A stretch of DNA of 64,000 nt from Curvularia sp. ZM96 (GCA_022457065.1 JAJGBQ010000007.1:682001-746000); one strand, 5' to 3'. Positions 34,323 to 45,974 are shown, counted from the first letter of the stretch. Notes: generated by a model not told the origin, from the sequence alone. Numbers and translations are program-made.

Positions 34323-36089
34323 TTACGGAACTACGTGTTCATTAGTACATTGTGAACAATCATGATGGGACTGGAGAGCACCTACACCAAGGAAGGGAGA
34401 CAGAAGGGCTGTGACACCACTAGCGATGATGGTCATGATGTAAACATTCTTCATGGCGTCGACAATGGCATCCACAAGCCGTGCCTGGACTTGTTCAGAG
34501 AAGCTCTTCCACGCTGCGCTGCTTGCTCCAGCAAGAATCACGCGTGGGTTGTCAGAAAAGTCTGCCGGCAAGAGTGGTGCAATGTATTGGGCACCAACAT
34601 TCTGGAAGACGTTGCCGCTGAGAGCCGGGAACAAGGTGATGCCAATGCACTGGATAAGGCTGACGACACCAATGGCGTTAAAAGTTTCTTTGGGCTCGAC
34701 AACGTCTGATACGCATCCGAAAGCGGTAATCATGAAGCAACCTCCGCCAATGCCCAACAAGATACTGTATCCGTAGATTGCTGAAACGCTTGTGTCGACT
34801 CGGACCGTATACATGAGTGCGCCTCCGATGACAGCCAGGATTGAGCCGACCAGAAACCATGGCATGTAGTAGCCCCATTTGGAGATCAGATAGCCGTTGA
34901 GAATGGCAAATGTGCAGATCATGATGACGAACGGCAGAAGTTTGATGGCCGCGTCCACAGGAGATTCACCCCTGGCAAACTGGAAGTAAAGCGGAAGGTA
35001 GTAGATCGGAATATAGACGGCTGATGCAGCGGAGAAAGTGGCAACCTGCAAGATTCCCAACTTGAAGTTCCGCAGCAAGTGGCTTGGGTAGAGTCGATCT
35101 TCTATCCCGATAAAGGGGTGAAACTTGTGCGTCAGGACGAAAGCGATGGCGAGAACACCCACAAAGACCCAGAGGATGATCATGCTGTAGGAGTCCCACT
35201 CGAACAGCGTTCCGCCATAGGTAACTGCCATGAAGAACGAGACGCACCAGCCAGTCCATACGGTCAATCCAAGCCAGTCAATCTTGCCCAACCTCTGTTT
35301 GGCAGTTTGACCCTTGGCGAAGTCAATGGAAGGCAGAATGAAGACGAGAATGGGTCCGGCAATTGCAAAGATCAAAAGGTTGATGTAAAAGCCCCATCGC
35401 CACCCGAGGCTGCTTTCTGCGAAACCTCCGCCGATCTTTACATGTTCGGTCAGCTGTGTACTTTTGATCTAACCTTTGGGGCAGGTAGGACTTACGATTG
35501 GACCCAAGACGGTGCCAACTCCCCACGTGGGAGAAATCAAAGAAATGTAGAAAGGGCGCTCCTTAGGAGTCGTAACGACACTGAGGAATGTCAAGGAGCC
35601 CACATATATCCCACAACCTCCAACGCCGGCGATCATGCGTCCCACAATAAGAGAGTCCATCGTTGGTGAGGCGCCAGAAATAGCACTGCCGACCTCGAAG
35701 CAAACAACGTAGCCAAAGTATAACCATTTGATGTCAAAAATTCCATACATCTTGGACTGGATGAGCACCAACGCAGTGGCCGGCAACGCATAGGCTGTGG
35801 CAAGCCATGGGAACTTTTCAAAATCGCCTAGGGATGCAATGATGTTCGGTTGTATGTCCGCGACCACGGTGGTGTCGAGAGCATATAGGAAGGTGCAGGA
35901 GAGAACAGCACCCACCGTCAATACCCACTTGATGCCGTGAATCTTGCGCTCGTACTCTGGCCCTGAATCTCCATTGGCATCTGATGGCTTCTCTTGTAGT
36001 ACAGGACTCTCGGAACGTCTCGGTGAATTTGTTTCGCTATTGGCCGCTCGACTGTCGGTAGGGGTGGATGTCGCTTGAGTATCGTGCAT
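34323..36089 (-). CDS. DHA2-type MFS exporter
   Basis: Proton-driven drug or metabolite exporter of the 14-helix DHA2 group, often found with fungal toxin clusters. Exons 36089-35496 and 35435-34323 with a 60-nt intron; 568 aa. The frame extends upstream but only to a TTG, so the start is ATG 36089. A hydrophilic head of about 65 residues (Ser/Thr/Glu-rich) precedes the first helix, which carries the DHA2 motif LDTTVVADIQPNI. Motif C-like glycine and proline residues appear at GTVLGPI|IGGGFA, exactly across the splice. Many hydrophobic helices follow. It shares a promoter with the SDR, including two copies of the cluster motif, which supports co-expression with the PKS and AOS. Export of the cluster product, possibly giving self-protection, is the natural inference. 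Confidence 0.88.
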
Positions 36090-36751
36090 TGCGGCCGCTG
36101 TTGAACAGCTGAAGTCCTGGAGAAGAGGTATTGGATGTAAAACCAAGCAACAGCGTCCCCAGCTAGATCACCGTGGGGTGTGTCGCAAGCTTGGTGATAT
36201 GCACAGATATGGCGCCGAGGGGTAGGCAGGGAGAGATGGGTGATGACACAAATTACAATAGAGTGGCCCGATGGATGACGCGGGTTTGAATAGCTTGGTT
36301 GAGAATGTTCACTCAGTCTCTTTTATATTTGGTATAAATCAGACAGCATAAGGATTGGTATGTTTGATTACATGATCGGGGTGGCATGGTTAGTCGACTG
36401 TCAACGATGGGCGAATGAGAGATGGCCATGGTATGCCAAGATATGCAACTGGATGACCAGTGCCCAAATAGAGGTGATCTCAGTGAAGACCAGCGAATAT
36501 TTAGACGACGATACGAAGTCCAATGGGGGCTAAGGGATGATCGATGGTAAAAACCTTGCCGAGAAGATTCTGTCTCAGCAATGTGTGGGGGGCAAAGACT
36601 CAGTAATATGAGAAGCCAAGAGAATCTTCGCCCTCAATCAAACACAAAATGCTGGATGAAGTCCCGTGAGCGCGGTCCTCTGATGAAATGCAAAGGAGAT
36701 ATTATTCAGCAATGTTAGAAAACCCATGGTCAGGAGAGTAGAGCCCCTGGC

Positions 36752-36774
36752 CGCGCTAATGCAACCGGCTGACC
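36752..36774 (+). promoter_or_regulatory. Cluster motif copy 1 in the MFS/SDR promoter
   Basis: CCGCGCTAATGCAACCGGCT followed by GACC. It is the first of two direct repeats, matching copy 2 with one mismatch over 23 bases. Confidence 0.6.
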
Positions 36775-36802
36775 GTCTATCGCTGATTGGCTGGAACAGC
36801 TC

Positions 36803-36825
36803 CGCACTAATGCAACCGGCTGACC
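36803..36825 (+). promoter_or_regulatory. Cluster motif copy 2 in the MFS/SDR promoter
   Basis: CCGCACTAATGCAACCGGCT followed by GACCAG. It repeats copy 1 at a 51-base offset, about five helical turns, which would place two bound factors on the same DNA face. The extra AG is shared with the PKS/AOS copy. Confidence 0.6.
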
Positions 36826-37240
36826 AGCCCCATCCATACAACGTCACGTTACTGATTTGCCAGAACGTGGATTTCGGTCGCAGCTGTTGCATGAGACGGC
36901 ATCTTGGCATCTTTGTGTAAGAAGCCCGACCGAGTCCGCCATCATCGGCGCCCGAGCTTCTCTCCCTTCGGTTTGTTTTTTGATCTCCGTTTGAAGGAAA
37001 TCGTACGGATCGGTCTACACGGAGAAGATGATTGAGTCCGCTCGGAAGGGCATAACAGAGCTCAGGAAAGGTCCATACTAGCATTAAATACACATATATT
37101 CGTTGACCATTTTGTCGGATTCCAACTTCAATAAACTCATGTTAATCAGCATTATCTCCTAGTCAAGGGCAATCGTTAGTATTTTGCTGTTCAGACGACG
37201 TCACATAGAATTGCAAGATTTCTTCGATTAATCCTACAAT

Positions 37241-38732
37241 ATGTCATCTCCTCTCGCAGCGGCTTCATTGCTGACCGTGAAGAACTGGGTTGTTGTTGGT
37301 GAGCAGAACTGGAAAACCCGTACATTAAATAACATTTTCACTCACTAACATGCTCAATCAGTCACTGGCGGTGGCACTGGAATCGGTTTGAGTACGAACT
37401 CCTTATCTAAATCACTCCTGCCCCCTCGCCGAAACATCACCGAGATGGCCAAGCGCCATTCCATCAACCGGACTCATCCGCCTACTAACGCATGTAACAA
37501 GTGTATGCACAAGCATTGGCCGCAAATGGAGCCAAAGTTTACATCACCGGAAGACGTCAAGAAGTCCTGGAGAAAAGTGCCCGCATCCACGGATCTACAG
37601 ACAAGATTGGTTCTGCTGGGGGTGAAATCATCCCCCTTGTTATGGATGTAACGAATAAGGAGAGTATCAAGAACGCCGTTAATCACATCGCTAACGCTCA
37701 TGGCTATCTGAATGTGTAGGTCTCGAGCCTTTGGACATCGGAGTAGTGAGAATTAGGGTTATGCGACTGCCAAAGAAAACAGCTCGGTCGAAAATAGCTG
37801 ACATCAAGAACAGGCTAATTAACAACGCTGGCGTGTGGACCACAAAGCCAGAGGGAGGACCCGAGGATGGGCCTGAGAAGTTCGGCAACTCGATGTTTGA
37901 GCAGTCCATTGATCTCTGGCAGAAAGGTACTCTTTACGTAAACTCACGTAGAAGCAATATGCTAACTATCTTGTCGAAGCCTTCCTCGTGAATGCTACCT
38001 CTATCTACTTTGTCACGGCAGCTTTTTTGCCTCTGCTCTCCAAGTCTATCTCGAGCCCGATCGGCAAGATGGGCAGTGTAATAAACACCACCTCCAACAG
38101 CGGTCAGCTTAGGATGTAAGTCTCCCGGTTCATATGTTCCTGATTGAAGAACTCTCACTAAAAACGCCAAGGTCCGAGGGCTCGCAGCTGGCTTACAACG
38201 TACGTCAACACCCACTGGATGCCCTGACCCTCTACTTCAGCATTGACACAAGAACTAGGTTAGCAAGGCCGCGTCGGTGCATATGACCCGTCAACTCGCC
38301 TTTGACTTGAGCCATGAGAATATCAAGGTCCGTGTAAACGGCATCGCTCCAGGTACGCATCCCTTCGTCGTCCACACCACCTCCTATCCATCCTAGTTAC
38401 AAAGAAAAGCATTGGCTGAATATGAATTTCGCAGGATGGTTTCCCTCAGAGATGACAACCGGCGGCTCAGACGACAATAACGAGAGTGTTGCACAGGAAG
38501 ATTCTGCTTTCCAACAAGAGATGCGCGGCATCGGCGCACGAGTACCTCCTGGTCGCATGGGAAAGGCGGAGGATCTGGCAAGCGTGAGTGCGGTTGTGGC
38601 CGCTTAGAAGACAACAGAACTGACCTCATCTGCTCGTAGGGCCTTCTGATGCTCGCCACCAACGATTACATCTGGGGTATGAATCTTGTCATCGATGGCG
38701 GTATCTTGCAGAGTGTAGCTGGAAACATTTGA
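37241..38732 (+). CDS. Short-chain dehydrogenase/reductase (SDR), nine exons
   Basis: Classical SDR that probably reduces or oxidises a keto/hydroxy group with NADP(H). Exons 37241-37298, 37362-37391, 37502-37715, 37814-37926, 37980-38115, 38172-38199, 38259-38352, 38435-38583 and 38640-38732 keep phase throughout and give 304 aa. Motifs: TGGGTGIG cofactor loop (broken by the first intron after VVV), KVYITGRRQE, INNAG, the catalytic Ser in NTTSNSGQ, and YNVSK (Tyr and Lys) with the intron between N and V. All catalytic residues are present. Two exons are only 30 and 28 nt, and the eight introns contrast with the one or two in most neighbours. Its promoter is shared with the DHA2 exporter and holds two cluster motifs. 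A post-PKS ketone reduction like that of FUM13 in the fumonisin pathway would fit, but substrate is inferred. Confidence 0.88.
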
Positions 38733-39695
38733 GTATTTTGTTTTCTCTCTTTTTAGTCAATGTTCAGATATTGTATAATTTCTTGGTTTTTCGATATGAT
38801 CTTGGGGACGAACTCATCAGCTCACTCTTTAGCATGTTAATTGTTAATTTCAGGCCTGAGATTTGGGCTGTGGCAAGGAAGTGAAGAACCAAAATATACA
38901 TTACTTCTAGCAAGAAGAGAAACAAGCGCTTCTAGAGGTTGAATATTATTGATGCGATGAATTATGCGGCTCTAGAATAATGAATTCAGTGACGTTGAGC
39001 AGTGCCATGATGGAATTCGGCAGTAACACGAAAGAAAACGTAGTTCTGAAGAATGTGTAGTGTTTGCCATGATATAAAGTAGCGCTACAATTCGACGGAG
39101 TCAAAGTCGCAGTCTAGTGGCGACTGTGTTCTTTCCGCCATTTAAGCACATGAATATGGCCGTAAGAACTTGCTTGCTCGAGCGCAAGCTCGTTGTGTTT
39201 AAGACGAAGACCCCAGTTGTACCACCAATCGAAGGGTTGGGTCGAGGTTGAGTGGCTCGCGTCAGCAATGGCCTCGGCAAATTACTCGTTCAAGCTAGCA
39301 CTAGTGATGCTAGAGCTGACAGTAGTGTCGCTGACAGAGATGTGCAAGGCAGTTTTCCTAATGAAATCTGTATTTGATGGGTGAGCATGTAATATGGGCG
39401 AGAACTAGTACCGTCTGTTGCGTCCGAGATTCAACCATCAGCCAACATGGCGCTATGTGAGCACCTGAGTGAGTGATCAGCGACACCCTGATAACCCATA
39501 CCCCAGATTGTCCGGAAGACGCACAACAAAACATATCAAAACATAACGAACCGTGCAGTTAGCGAACGAATATGGATACTGCTATGAGAGACACAACAGA
39601 ACAGCTCCATGATGATGGTAGCGCTGTATGTCAACAATTGCGGAGGAGGGTTTGGAGGTGGGCATTCCTCAAATTCCGCGAATACCGTTGCTGAT
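38733..39695. other. Intergenic region, no gene seen
   Basis: About 960 AT-rich bases without a supportable gene, apart from possible 5' sequence of the following gene from 39572 on. Confidence 0.45.
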
Positions 39696-40526
39696 ATGGA
39701 ACTATCCAGAGCTGTTTCTGAAGAAAGCGTTCGCAAAGCGCGCGTAGCAGCTTTGCGAAAAGAGCTGGCCGTGCTAGAGTCGGACCTCGCAAGCACTACA
39801 CCAGCCACCCAGGATGCTGTCGAGCAATTGGCAAAAGCGGAATGTTTAGAGCTGAGCAACCAGATAATGACCAAGCTACCAAGGGAGGTGCGCGACATGA
39901 TCTACTTACACATCAGCACACGGGAGACCGAATCCATAGAGCGTGAGCATTTCCGGACCACTCTGGACCCTTTGACGCGGCTATATTCCTACGACTTCGA
40001 ACGTTGGAAGAAACAACATTTCCCGGAGCATTACTGGAATCCAGAGTATGTCTCAAAGCCAATGTACAACGAGCTGGTAGAGAACTACTACCGTACATCT
40101 ACCTTTGTCTTCAGCGACGATGCTGGTGTGATGAAGAGATTCCTCACGACGGATGAGATGCGCCTCGGCTTGCTCCCCAGGGATCTAGTCGCAAAGGTAG
40201 AGATAGAGCTCAAATCCGTATCACATGATCGAGGGTCTTTCCGCGCGTACATGTTCGGGGTACCAAAAAGTCCAGAGCGTATGCGTGAGGCGCTAGATGG
40301 GCTATTCGAGCTCAAGGCTGGAGCAAGGGTGGTGATCAGATTTATAACCGAGGCAAAGACGGAAGAAGAGAGAGAAGAGCATTGTAAGGGCGCTATGGAG
40401 ATGCTTTTCGATCCTAAGCAGAGAGAGAAGATGGGAAAGTACAAAGTCAAGTTCGTAGTGGATGGAGGGAGAACCTGGGATTTAGGAGAGGCTATGCGGC
40501 AGGAGTGGATTGCTATCCATGGCTGA
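39696..40526 (+). CDS. LPREV-family hypothetical protein (paralogue B)
   Basis: Uncharacterised 276-aa protein if it starts at ATG 39696; in-frame ATGs at 39609-39615 would add 29 Gly/Asn-rich residues. A small 5' exon from ATG 39572 is also possible, with donor at 39618 and acceptor at 39710-39711. The body has a helical charged N-terminus (RKARVAALRKELAVLESD), then LPREVRDMIY, HYWNPEYV, NELVENYYRTSTFVF and RFLTTDEMRLGL. These are the same blocks in the same order as the gene at 4264-5265, so they are paralogues. No catalytic or localisation signal is seen. Function unknown. Confidence 0.75.
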   Translation: MELSRAVSEESVRKARVAALRKELAVLESDLASTTPATQDAVEQLAKAECLELSNQIMTKLPREVRDMIYLHISTRETESIEREHFRTTLDPLTRLYSYDFERWKKQHFPEHYWNPEYVSKPMYNELVENYYRTSTFVFSDDAGVMKRFLTTDEMRLGLLPRDLVAKVEIELKSVSHDRGSFRAYMFGVPKSPERMREALDGLFELKAGARVVIRFITEAKTEEEREEHCKGAMEMLFDPKQREKMGKYKVKFVVDGGRTWDLGEAMRQEWIAIHG

Positions 40527-40866
40527 ACCCGAAATCAAACCGGATGAGGATGCGTTCAAGAAGGGGCTTTTGACTTCCAACCTCGTTTTGTGTCAGCGTG
40601 ATGAGATGTAATCAGGCATTAGAAAGGATGTCGAAGCCCAAGGGAAAACAAGGGCTGCAACTAGCGTGTGCGAAGTCTTTGCCGTGATTGGCTGTCATAT
40701 GACGTTATCAGGGTCCAGCGCGAAAAGGTACCCCGCCGTGGCAGAAATTGTTGTCGCGACTTTTAGGTACTGAATGCTTGCGCGCGTCTTTCTTGCTTCA
40801 AACGCCTCGATACTCAAAACCAAGACCAGAGTTTTTACGAGAAACATTTCCATACCTTATCGCAGA

Positions 40867-41858
40867 ATGGCAGGCGTTCCAAACACGTACGATGGTACAC
40901 ATCTCTCGTCTTCCCATGGCTGAGCCGACTGTTGACTTCTGCAGCGCCCGTTCACATTGCCGTAATAGGCGGCACTGGCATTTCATCACTGCCAGGATTT
41001 ACTCTGGCGGCGACCCTCGACGTTGACACGCCATGGGGAAAGCCATCCTCCCCAATCTCCATCCTACAGCATCCATCGCCCACTACCGGCAAGCCAATTC
41101 CTGTAGCCTTCATTTCACGACATGGCCTGTACCACGAGCTTGCGCCTCACGAGGTCAAGAACCAGGCCAACATTGCCGCACTGCGCCACCTTGGTGTCCG
41201 CACCATTATTGCCTTCTCTGCCGTCGGCTCGCTCCAGGAGCATGTCCGACCCCGCGACTTCGTCGTCCCTGACCAGATCATCGACCGTACCAAAGGCATC
41301 CGGCCATTTACCTTCTTTGAGGGAGGCATGGTAGGCCATGTTGGCTTTGGCGACCCATTTGACAAGCGACTGGCGACCATTGTCAGGCAGTGCGGACATG
41401 CACTTGAAGGTGACGGTGTCACACTACACGACAAAGGAACACTCATCTGCATGGAAGGACCACAGTTCAGCACTCGCGCCGAGTCAAACCTCTACCGTTC
41501 CTGGGGTGGCAGTGTTATCAACATGTCTGCGCTACCCGAGGCCAAACTCGCGCGCGAGGCCGAGATCGGCTACCAAATGATCTGCATGGCCACCGACTAC
41601 GACTGCTGGAGGGGAGATGGCGAGGAGGACGTTAATGTAGAGATGGTTATGGCCCACATGAAGGCAAACGCGGAGAACGCAAGACGCTTTGTAGGCGCCG
41701 TGCTGAATGAGCTAAGCAAGGAAGAACATGCGGACCAAGTCCTGGCGAAGCACCTCGATGGACAGATGAGGTTTGCTGGCGCCATGACGAAGAAGGAAGG
41801 TCGGGGAAAAGACGCGGAGAAGAAGCTGCAGTGGCTGTTCCCAGGCTACTTCGACTAG
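40867..41858 (+). CDS. MEU1: S-methyl-5'-thioadenosine phosphorylase
   Basis: Phosphorolyses methylthioadenosine, the polyamine-synthesis by-product, to adenine and methylthioribose-1-phosphate in the methionine salvage pathway. Exons 40867-40894 and 40945-41858 with a 50-nt intron; 313 aa. The larger frame starts with TTG, so a 28-nt first exon provides the ATG (MAGVPNTYD) and restores phase. Motifs: IGGTGISSLPGF (phosphate loop), SRHG, MEGPQFSTRAES, SVINMSALPEAKLAREAEI and CMATDYDCW, all diagnostic of the eukaryotic MTAP group of the PNP family. Cytosolic, with no targeting signal. A housekeeping gene that may mark the right edge of the accessory region. Confidence 0.95.
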
Positions 41859-42678
41859 ACTACAAATCTACCGGCACGTAATCGACTCACGTACATGCAT
41901 GATGGGCTTTGGAATCTACAATAAACAAGCAACTTACATGGTGGCAGCAGTATTCCTAACCGAGCGCAACATGGCTGTGAAGTGTATGCGAGCCCGCCTA
42001 ATTTCCAAGGCCTGCAACGTTGGCAACGACCTCAAGATCCCGTGCCAACATCATACAAGAGGCATTTCAATACTCAATATGTTGGTCGCTACCTGCAACC
42101 AGCAGCAAACCCGCCTTCCGCGGGGCCAAGCTTTCCATCCCACGGGTTTACCCTCTCTGGCACCTGCCTAGTTGGGTTGTGATCGCCGCCAATGCCTTAC
42201 GTAGACGCGTTGGATCTGGTTAACATCTATCCATGGCGCATATTCCAAGATTATGCTTATTGGCTTTGCATAGACGTTAACGTGAGGTGTTTTGAGCGAA
42301 AACTCTCTGCTCAGACAATGCGAATGTGTCAGATTGCTGAGATGAATTAGGTGTGGCCAACCAACCCAATCAGAAGAACCTGCATACAGACGGTTACTGT
42401 GCAACTCGCCACACGCCGTCAAAGCACCGGTTTTGGAGGCCACAATTCTTATCATGGGAGATCTAGTTGCATCTGGTGTTCAAGCTCCCGTGATAACTGC
42501 CGCGCCTTGAAGCCAATCACAGATCCCTTGTTGTTCGACATGGAAAGCGCGCGGGACATGGGTTCCATACCTATAGCGCAGTTGCCTATAAAATGAGCGA
42601 CATCGCTCACCATCATAACGAGACATCTCCTCGACCAACCCTCACCCGTACTGCTCCAAAGCCACTTCAACCGGCATC
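41859..42678. other. Intergenic region, nothing seen
   Basis: About 820 bases between the MTAP gene and the amidase. No gene, repeat or clear regulatory motif was recognised. Confidence 0.5.
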
Positions 42679-44451
42679 ATGGTCTCTGCCTGGTTCTTGG
42701 CCAAAGCATTCGTGGTCTTCGCGCCACTTGCGAGTGTGTATGCGCAGAGCAATGGCACAGTCAAGTTCCCATCTCTTCTGGATGCTACACTCGACGAGCT
42801 GGTTGCTGGGCTAGATTCAGGGGCATTTACAAGCCTGGACCTCGTGCAGGTACGTTTGACGGTGGTGTCGATAACGGTTGGTTCCAGATGCTAACACTAC
42901 TCAGGCTTATGTAGGACGCATCCTTGAAGTCAACCAGACACTCCATATGGTCGTTGAGATCAACCCAGATGCTTGGGCTATCGCGAAAGGAATGGATGAT
43001 GAGCGTGCTCGCGGCAAGTGCAGAGGGTCAGTCATTCATCTCATGACATCGCTTCCTGGTGCTAACCGGGACATAGCCCTCTTCACGGCGTCCCAGTGCT
43101 CATCAAGAACAACATCGCTACTGCTGATCAGATGAATAACACAGCTGGCTCATGGTCCTTGGTTGGAGCCAAGGTCCCGCGTGATGCTACCGTTGCTGCA
43201 AAGCTCCGCGAAGCCGGTGCCATCATCTTGGGTAAGAGCAATCTTTCCCAGTGGGCCAACTACCGATCCTCAAACTCGTCAAATGGCTGGTCTGCCCATG
43301 GCGGGCAGACGTATGGTGCGTACTATCCCGGTCAGGATCCTAGTGGCAGCAGCAGTGGCAGTGGCGTCGCTACCAGCATAGGTCTGGCATGGGCAGCTCT
43401 GGGAACTGAAACCGATGGATCTATCGTCTCGCCTAGTGAAGCCAACAATCTCGTCGGAATCAAGCCTACCGTTGGCCTCACCAGCAGGTCCCTTGTGATC
43501 CCCATCTCGGAGCACCAGGATACGGTTGGGCCTATGGCGCGTACGGTCAAGGATGCAGCTCACCTTCTGCATGCCATTGCTGGCCCGGATCCTTACGATA
43601 ACTACACTATCGCTATCCCGTGGGCAAAGAATAGAATGAACGCGACCAAGCCAGACTATGTCGCTGCCTGCAAGCTGAATGCCTTGGAGGGTAAGCGGAT
43701 CGGTGTTCCTCGCAATGCCATCTTCTACGGTGGCGATGCTACTGCACCCATTCTTGCTGCTTTCGAAAGTGCCCTTGACGTTCTTCGTTCTGCTGGTGCT
43801 GTCGTTGTTGACGGAACAAATTACACTGCTTGGGACGAGTTTCTCGAAGTCATTCAAGGGCCCAGCATTGTCCTCGACGGTGATTTCGCACCCAATGTTG
43901 CCAGCTACCTTGCCCAACTCACATACAATCCCAACAATGTCACGTCTTTGGAAGACGTGAGGAATTTCACCCAGCACTTTCCTGCCGAGGCATATCCGGC
44001 CCGGAACACGTACTATTTCGATACTTCCATCGCACAGTCCAAGAACTTCAGCAACACAGATGCGCAGTTCTGGGCTGCTTACCAGAAAAACCTTTACCTA
44101 GGTGGTGAAGGCGGTCTACTTGGTGCACTTTCCACCTACAATCTTGACGCGGTTGTCATTCCAACGTTCTCCGCATCTAGTATCTCTGCTAATATTGGCG
44201 GTCCTATTGTCACCGTTCCATTGGGAGCCTATCCACCCAACACCACGGTGGTCACCAACGGGTATGGTGACTTGAATGCCACTGCGCCGAACATCCCGTT
44301 TGGCGTTTCTTTTGCGGGTAAACTATGGAGTGAAGAGAGCTTGATCGGGTTCGCCTATGCGTTTGAGCAGAGAACCATGGTCAGGAAGGCGATTAAGCCG
44401 TATATCCAGCCGAGCATTGAGATTCAGGATGTGGTGGGCAGTTGCGAGTGA
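42679..44451 (+). CDS. Secreted amidase (amidase signature family)
   Basis: Amidase-signature hydrolase that splits an amide bond; substrate unknown. Exons 42679-42849, 42905-43026 and 43077-44451, introns 55 and 50 nt, 555 aa. The first 22 residues form a typical signal peptide (hydrophobic core, Ala-x-Ala before QSNGT), so the protein is likely secreted or vacuolar, with several Asn-x-Ser/Thr sites. The Ser-cisSer-Lys triad is visible: Lys108 in PVLIKNNI (formed across the second splice), the cis-Ser in the Gly/Ser-rich DPSGSSSGSG block near 190, and Ser213 in ETDGSIVSP. The length matches fungal secreted amidases. There is no obvious link to its neighbours. Confidence 0.92.
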
Positions 44452-45034
44452 ATAGCATCTAAGGGAGGGACGCATGTAGGGTGGATAAAACAATATGGCT
44501 ACGCATGATGCACTGGGGCTGGCCAACACGGTTCTGGCACTAACAATCCGAGCTCTTATATATTAGCATACAACTTAACTCATACACACTTTTCACAAAC
44601 TTTGAACAACTTCTTCTTTCGCTATGCAAGAGGTGCATTTGCATTCCCTGGGTTGGCGACTACTCACATTGCGCCGAGGTCCGCGCCAAATATGCGCCGT
44701 GAGAACGACTTGACGAAAAGGGAAGTATGATAGAGTAATCCGTTGCTAGGAATGTCCCACAAACACGAAGAGGCGCACATTTGCACATCGGGTACATATC
44801 ACAGTAGCTCAGCCACCACAAGAACGTGTTCTTAGGTGTTCAGCTGACGACGGGTGGATATAAGATGGTGGTGGTGTTGATGGCGCGCAGCACTCATGAC
44901 GCAATTGGCGATTCTCGAAGCTCCCCAGTGGCGCCGACGCTCTCCGCCACCCCTCAGCAACAATCTCGCGGCGAGGCGAAGCTCAGCGCTTCCAAATCAA
45001 CACCACAACACCGACATACATATACTACCTCCAT
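44452..45034. other. Intergenic region, nothing seen
   Basis: About 580 bases upstream of the methionine sulfoxide reductase gene. No supportable gene or motif. Confidence 0.5.
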
Positions 45035-45695
45035 ATGCGCTTCCCTTCCTTTCCTACATTCCTCCGCGCCTTTCATACGGTAACAAATACAACAAGCGCT
45101 TTTATTCGCTCCAGTCCAGCGAACACCATCGGCCGCACCATCCATAGCACACCCCAGCGCGCAGTCCTCTATCGTTCGATGCCAAACATCCCATTCCTGG
45201 GCGCTCTTTTCGGATCTTCTAGCAGCATGGCGGATAACACGAATTACCCGGTCCAGAAACCAGAGGGTGAATGGCAGGCACAGCTATCGCCTGGTATGTC
45301 TATCAGTCCCTGCCATTGAGCTAAGCTAATAGCACTCAGAGCAATTCCGAATTCTGCGAAAGAAGGGCACCGAGCCACCTGGTTCCGGCAAATACGACAA
45401 GCACTACCCCGACGCAGGCGTCTATACCTGCGGTGGCTGTGACGCGCCTCTCTACAAAGCAAACCACAAATTCGACTCTGGCTGCGGGTGGCCTGCTTTC
45501 TGGGACGCCATACCCGGTGCTGTTGGACAGAAGCCAGACCCTGGTCTAGGCATGATGCGCACTGAGATTGTTTGCAACAATTGTGGAGGTCACCTGGGAC
45601 ACATCTTCAAGGGCGAGCGATTCGGCAACCCTAAGGACGAAAGACATTGCGTCAACAGTATCAGCATCAACTTTAGCCCCGAGGATAAGGCCTGA
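45035..45695 (+). CDS. msrB: Peptide methionine-R-sulfoxide reductase (MsrB)
   Basis: Repairs methionine-R-sulfoxide in proteins, using thioredoxin. Exons 45035-45293 and 45340-45695 with a 46-nt intron; 204 aa. The first 50 residues are Arg/Ser/Thr-rich without acids and look like a mitochondrial presequence. Internal Met codons at the MPNIPFLG and MADNTN positions could give a cytosolic form. The catalytic domain has the zinc cysteines CGGC and CNNC, SGCGWPAFW, GGHLGHIFKGE and the catalytic Cys in RHCVNSISINF, where His replaces the more usual Tyr before Cys. All essential residues are present. Confidence 0.95.
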
Positions 45696-45974
45696 CTGGA
45701 GAAGTCCAAATACAGCCGAGAAAAGCTATAGAGTTGACATTTTACTGACGACGAAATGAGACAATATTTTTAACGTTTTGAGTTGGCTTCACTTTACCTT
45801 CACCTTCGTATCCACCGTGACATTGACTTTCACCTCGCCCTTTGGCCGTGCACGTGGAAAGTCGGTCTGAACGTAACAAACGCCCAGCAGGGATGTAACC
45901 TCTCTACTTCTCTTGCACATAGTTCTTACACCCAAAAGGAACAACACGTAATTATTGCCTGGCACTCCAAAATC

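Larger units (their letters stand above)
36090..37240. promoter_or_regulatory. Bidirectional promoter between MFS and SDR genes
   Basis: 1151 bp separate the outward-facing ATGs at 36089 and 37241. It contains two near-identical direct repeats (36752-36774 and 36803-36825), spaced 51 bases apart, that carry the cluster motif. No coding frame here is convincing. Confidence 0.55.
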
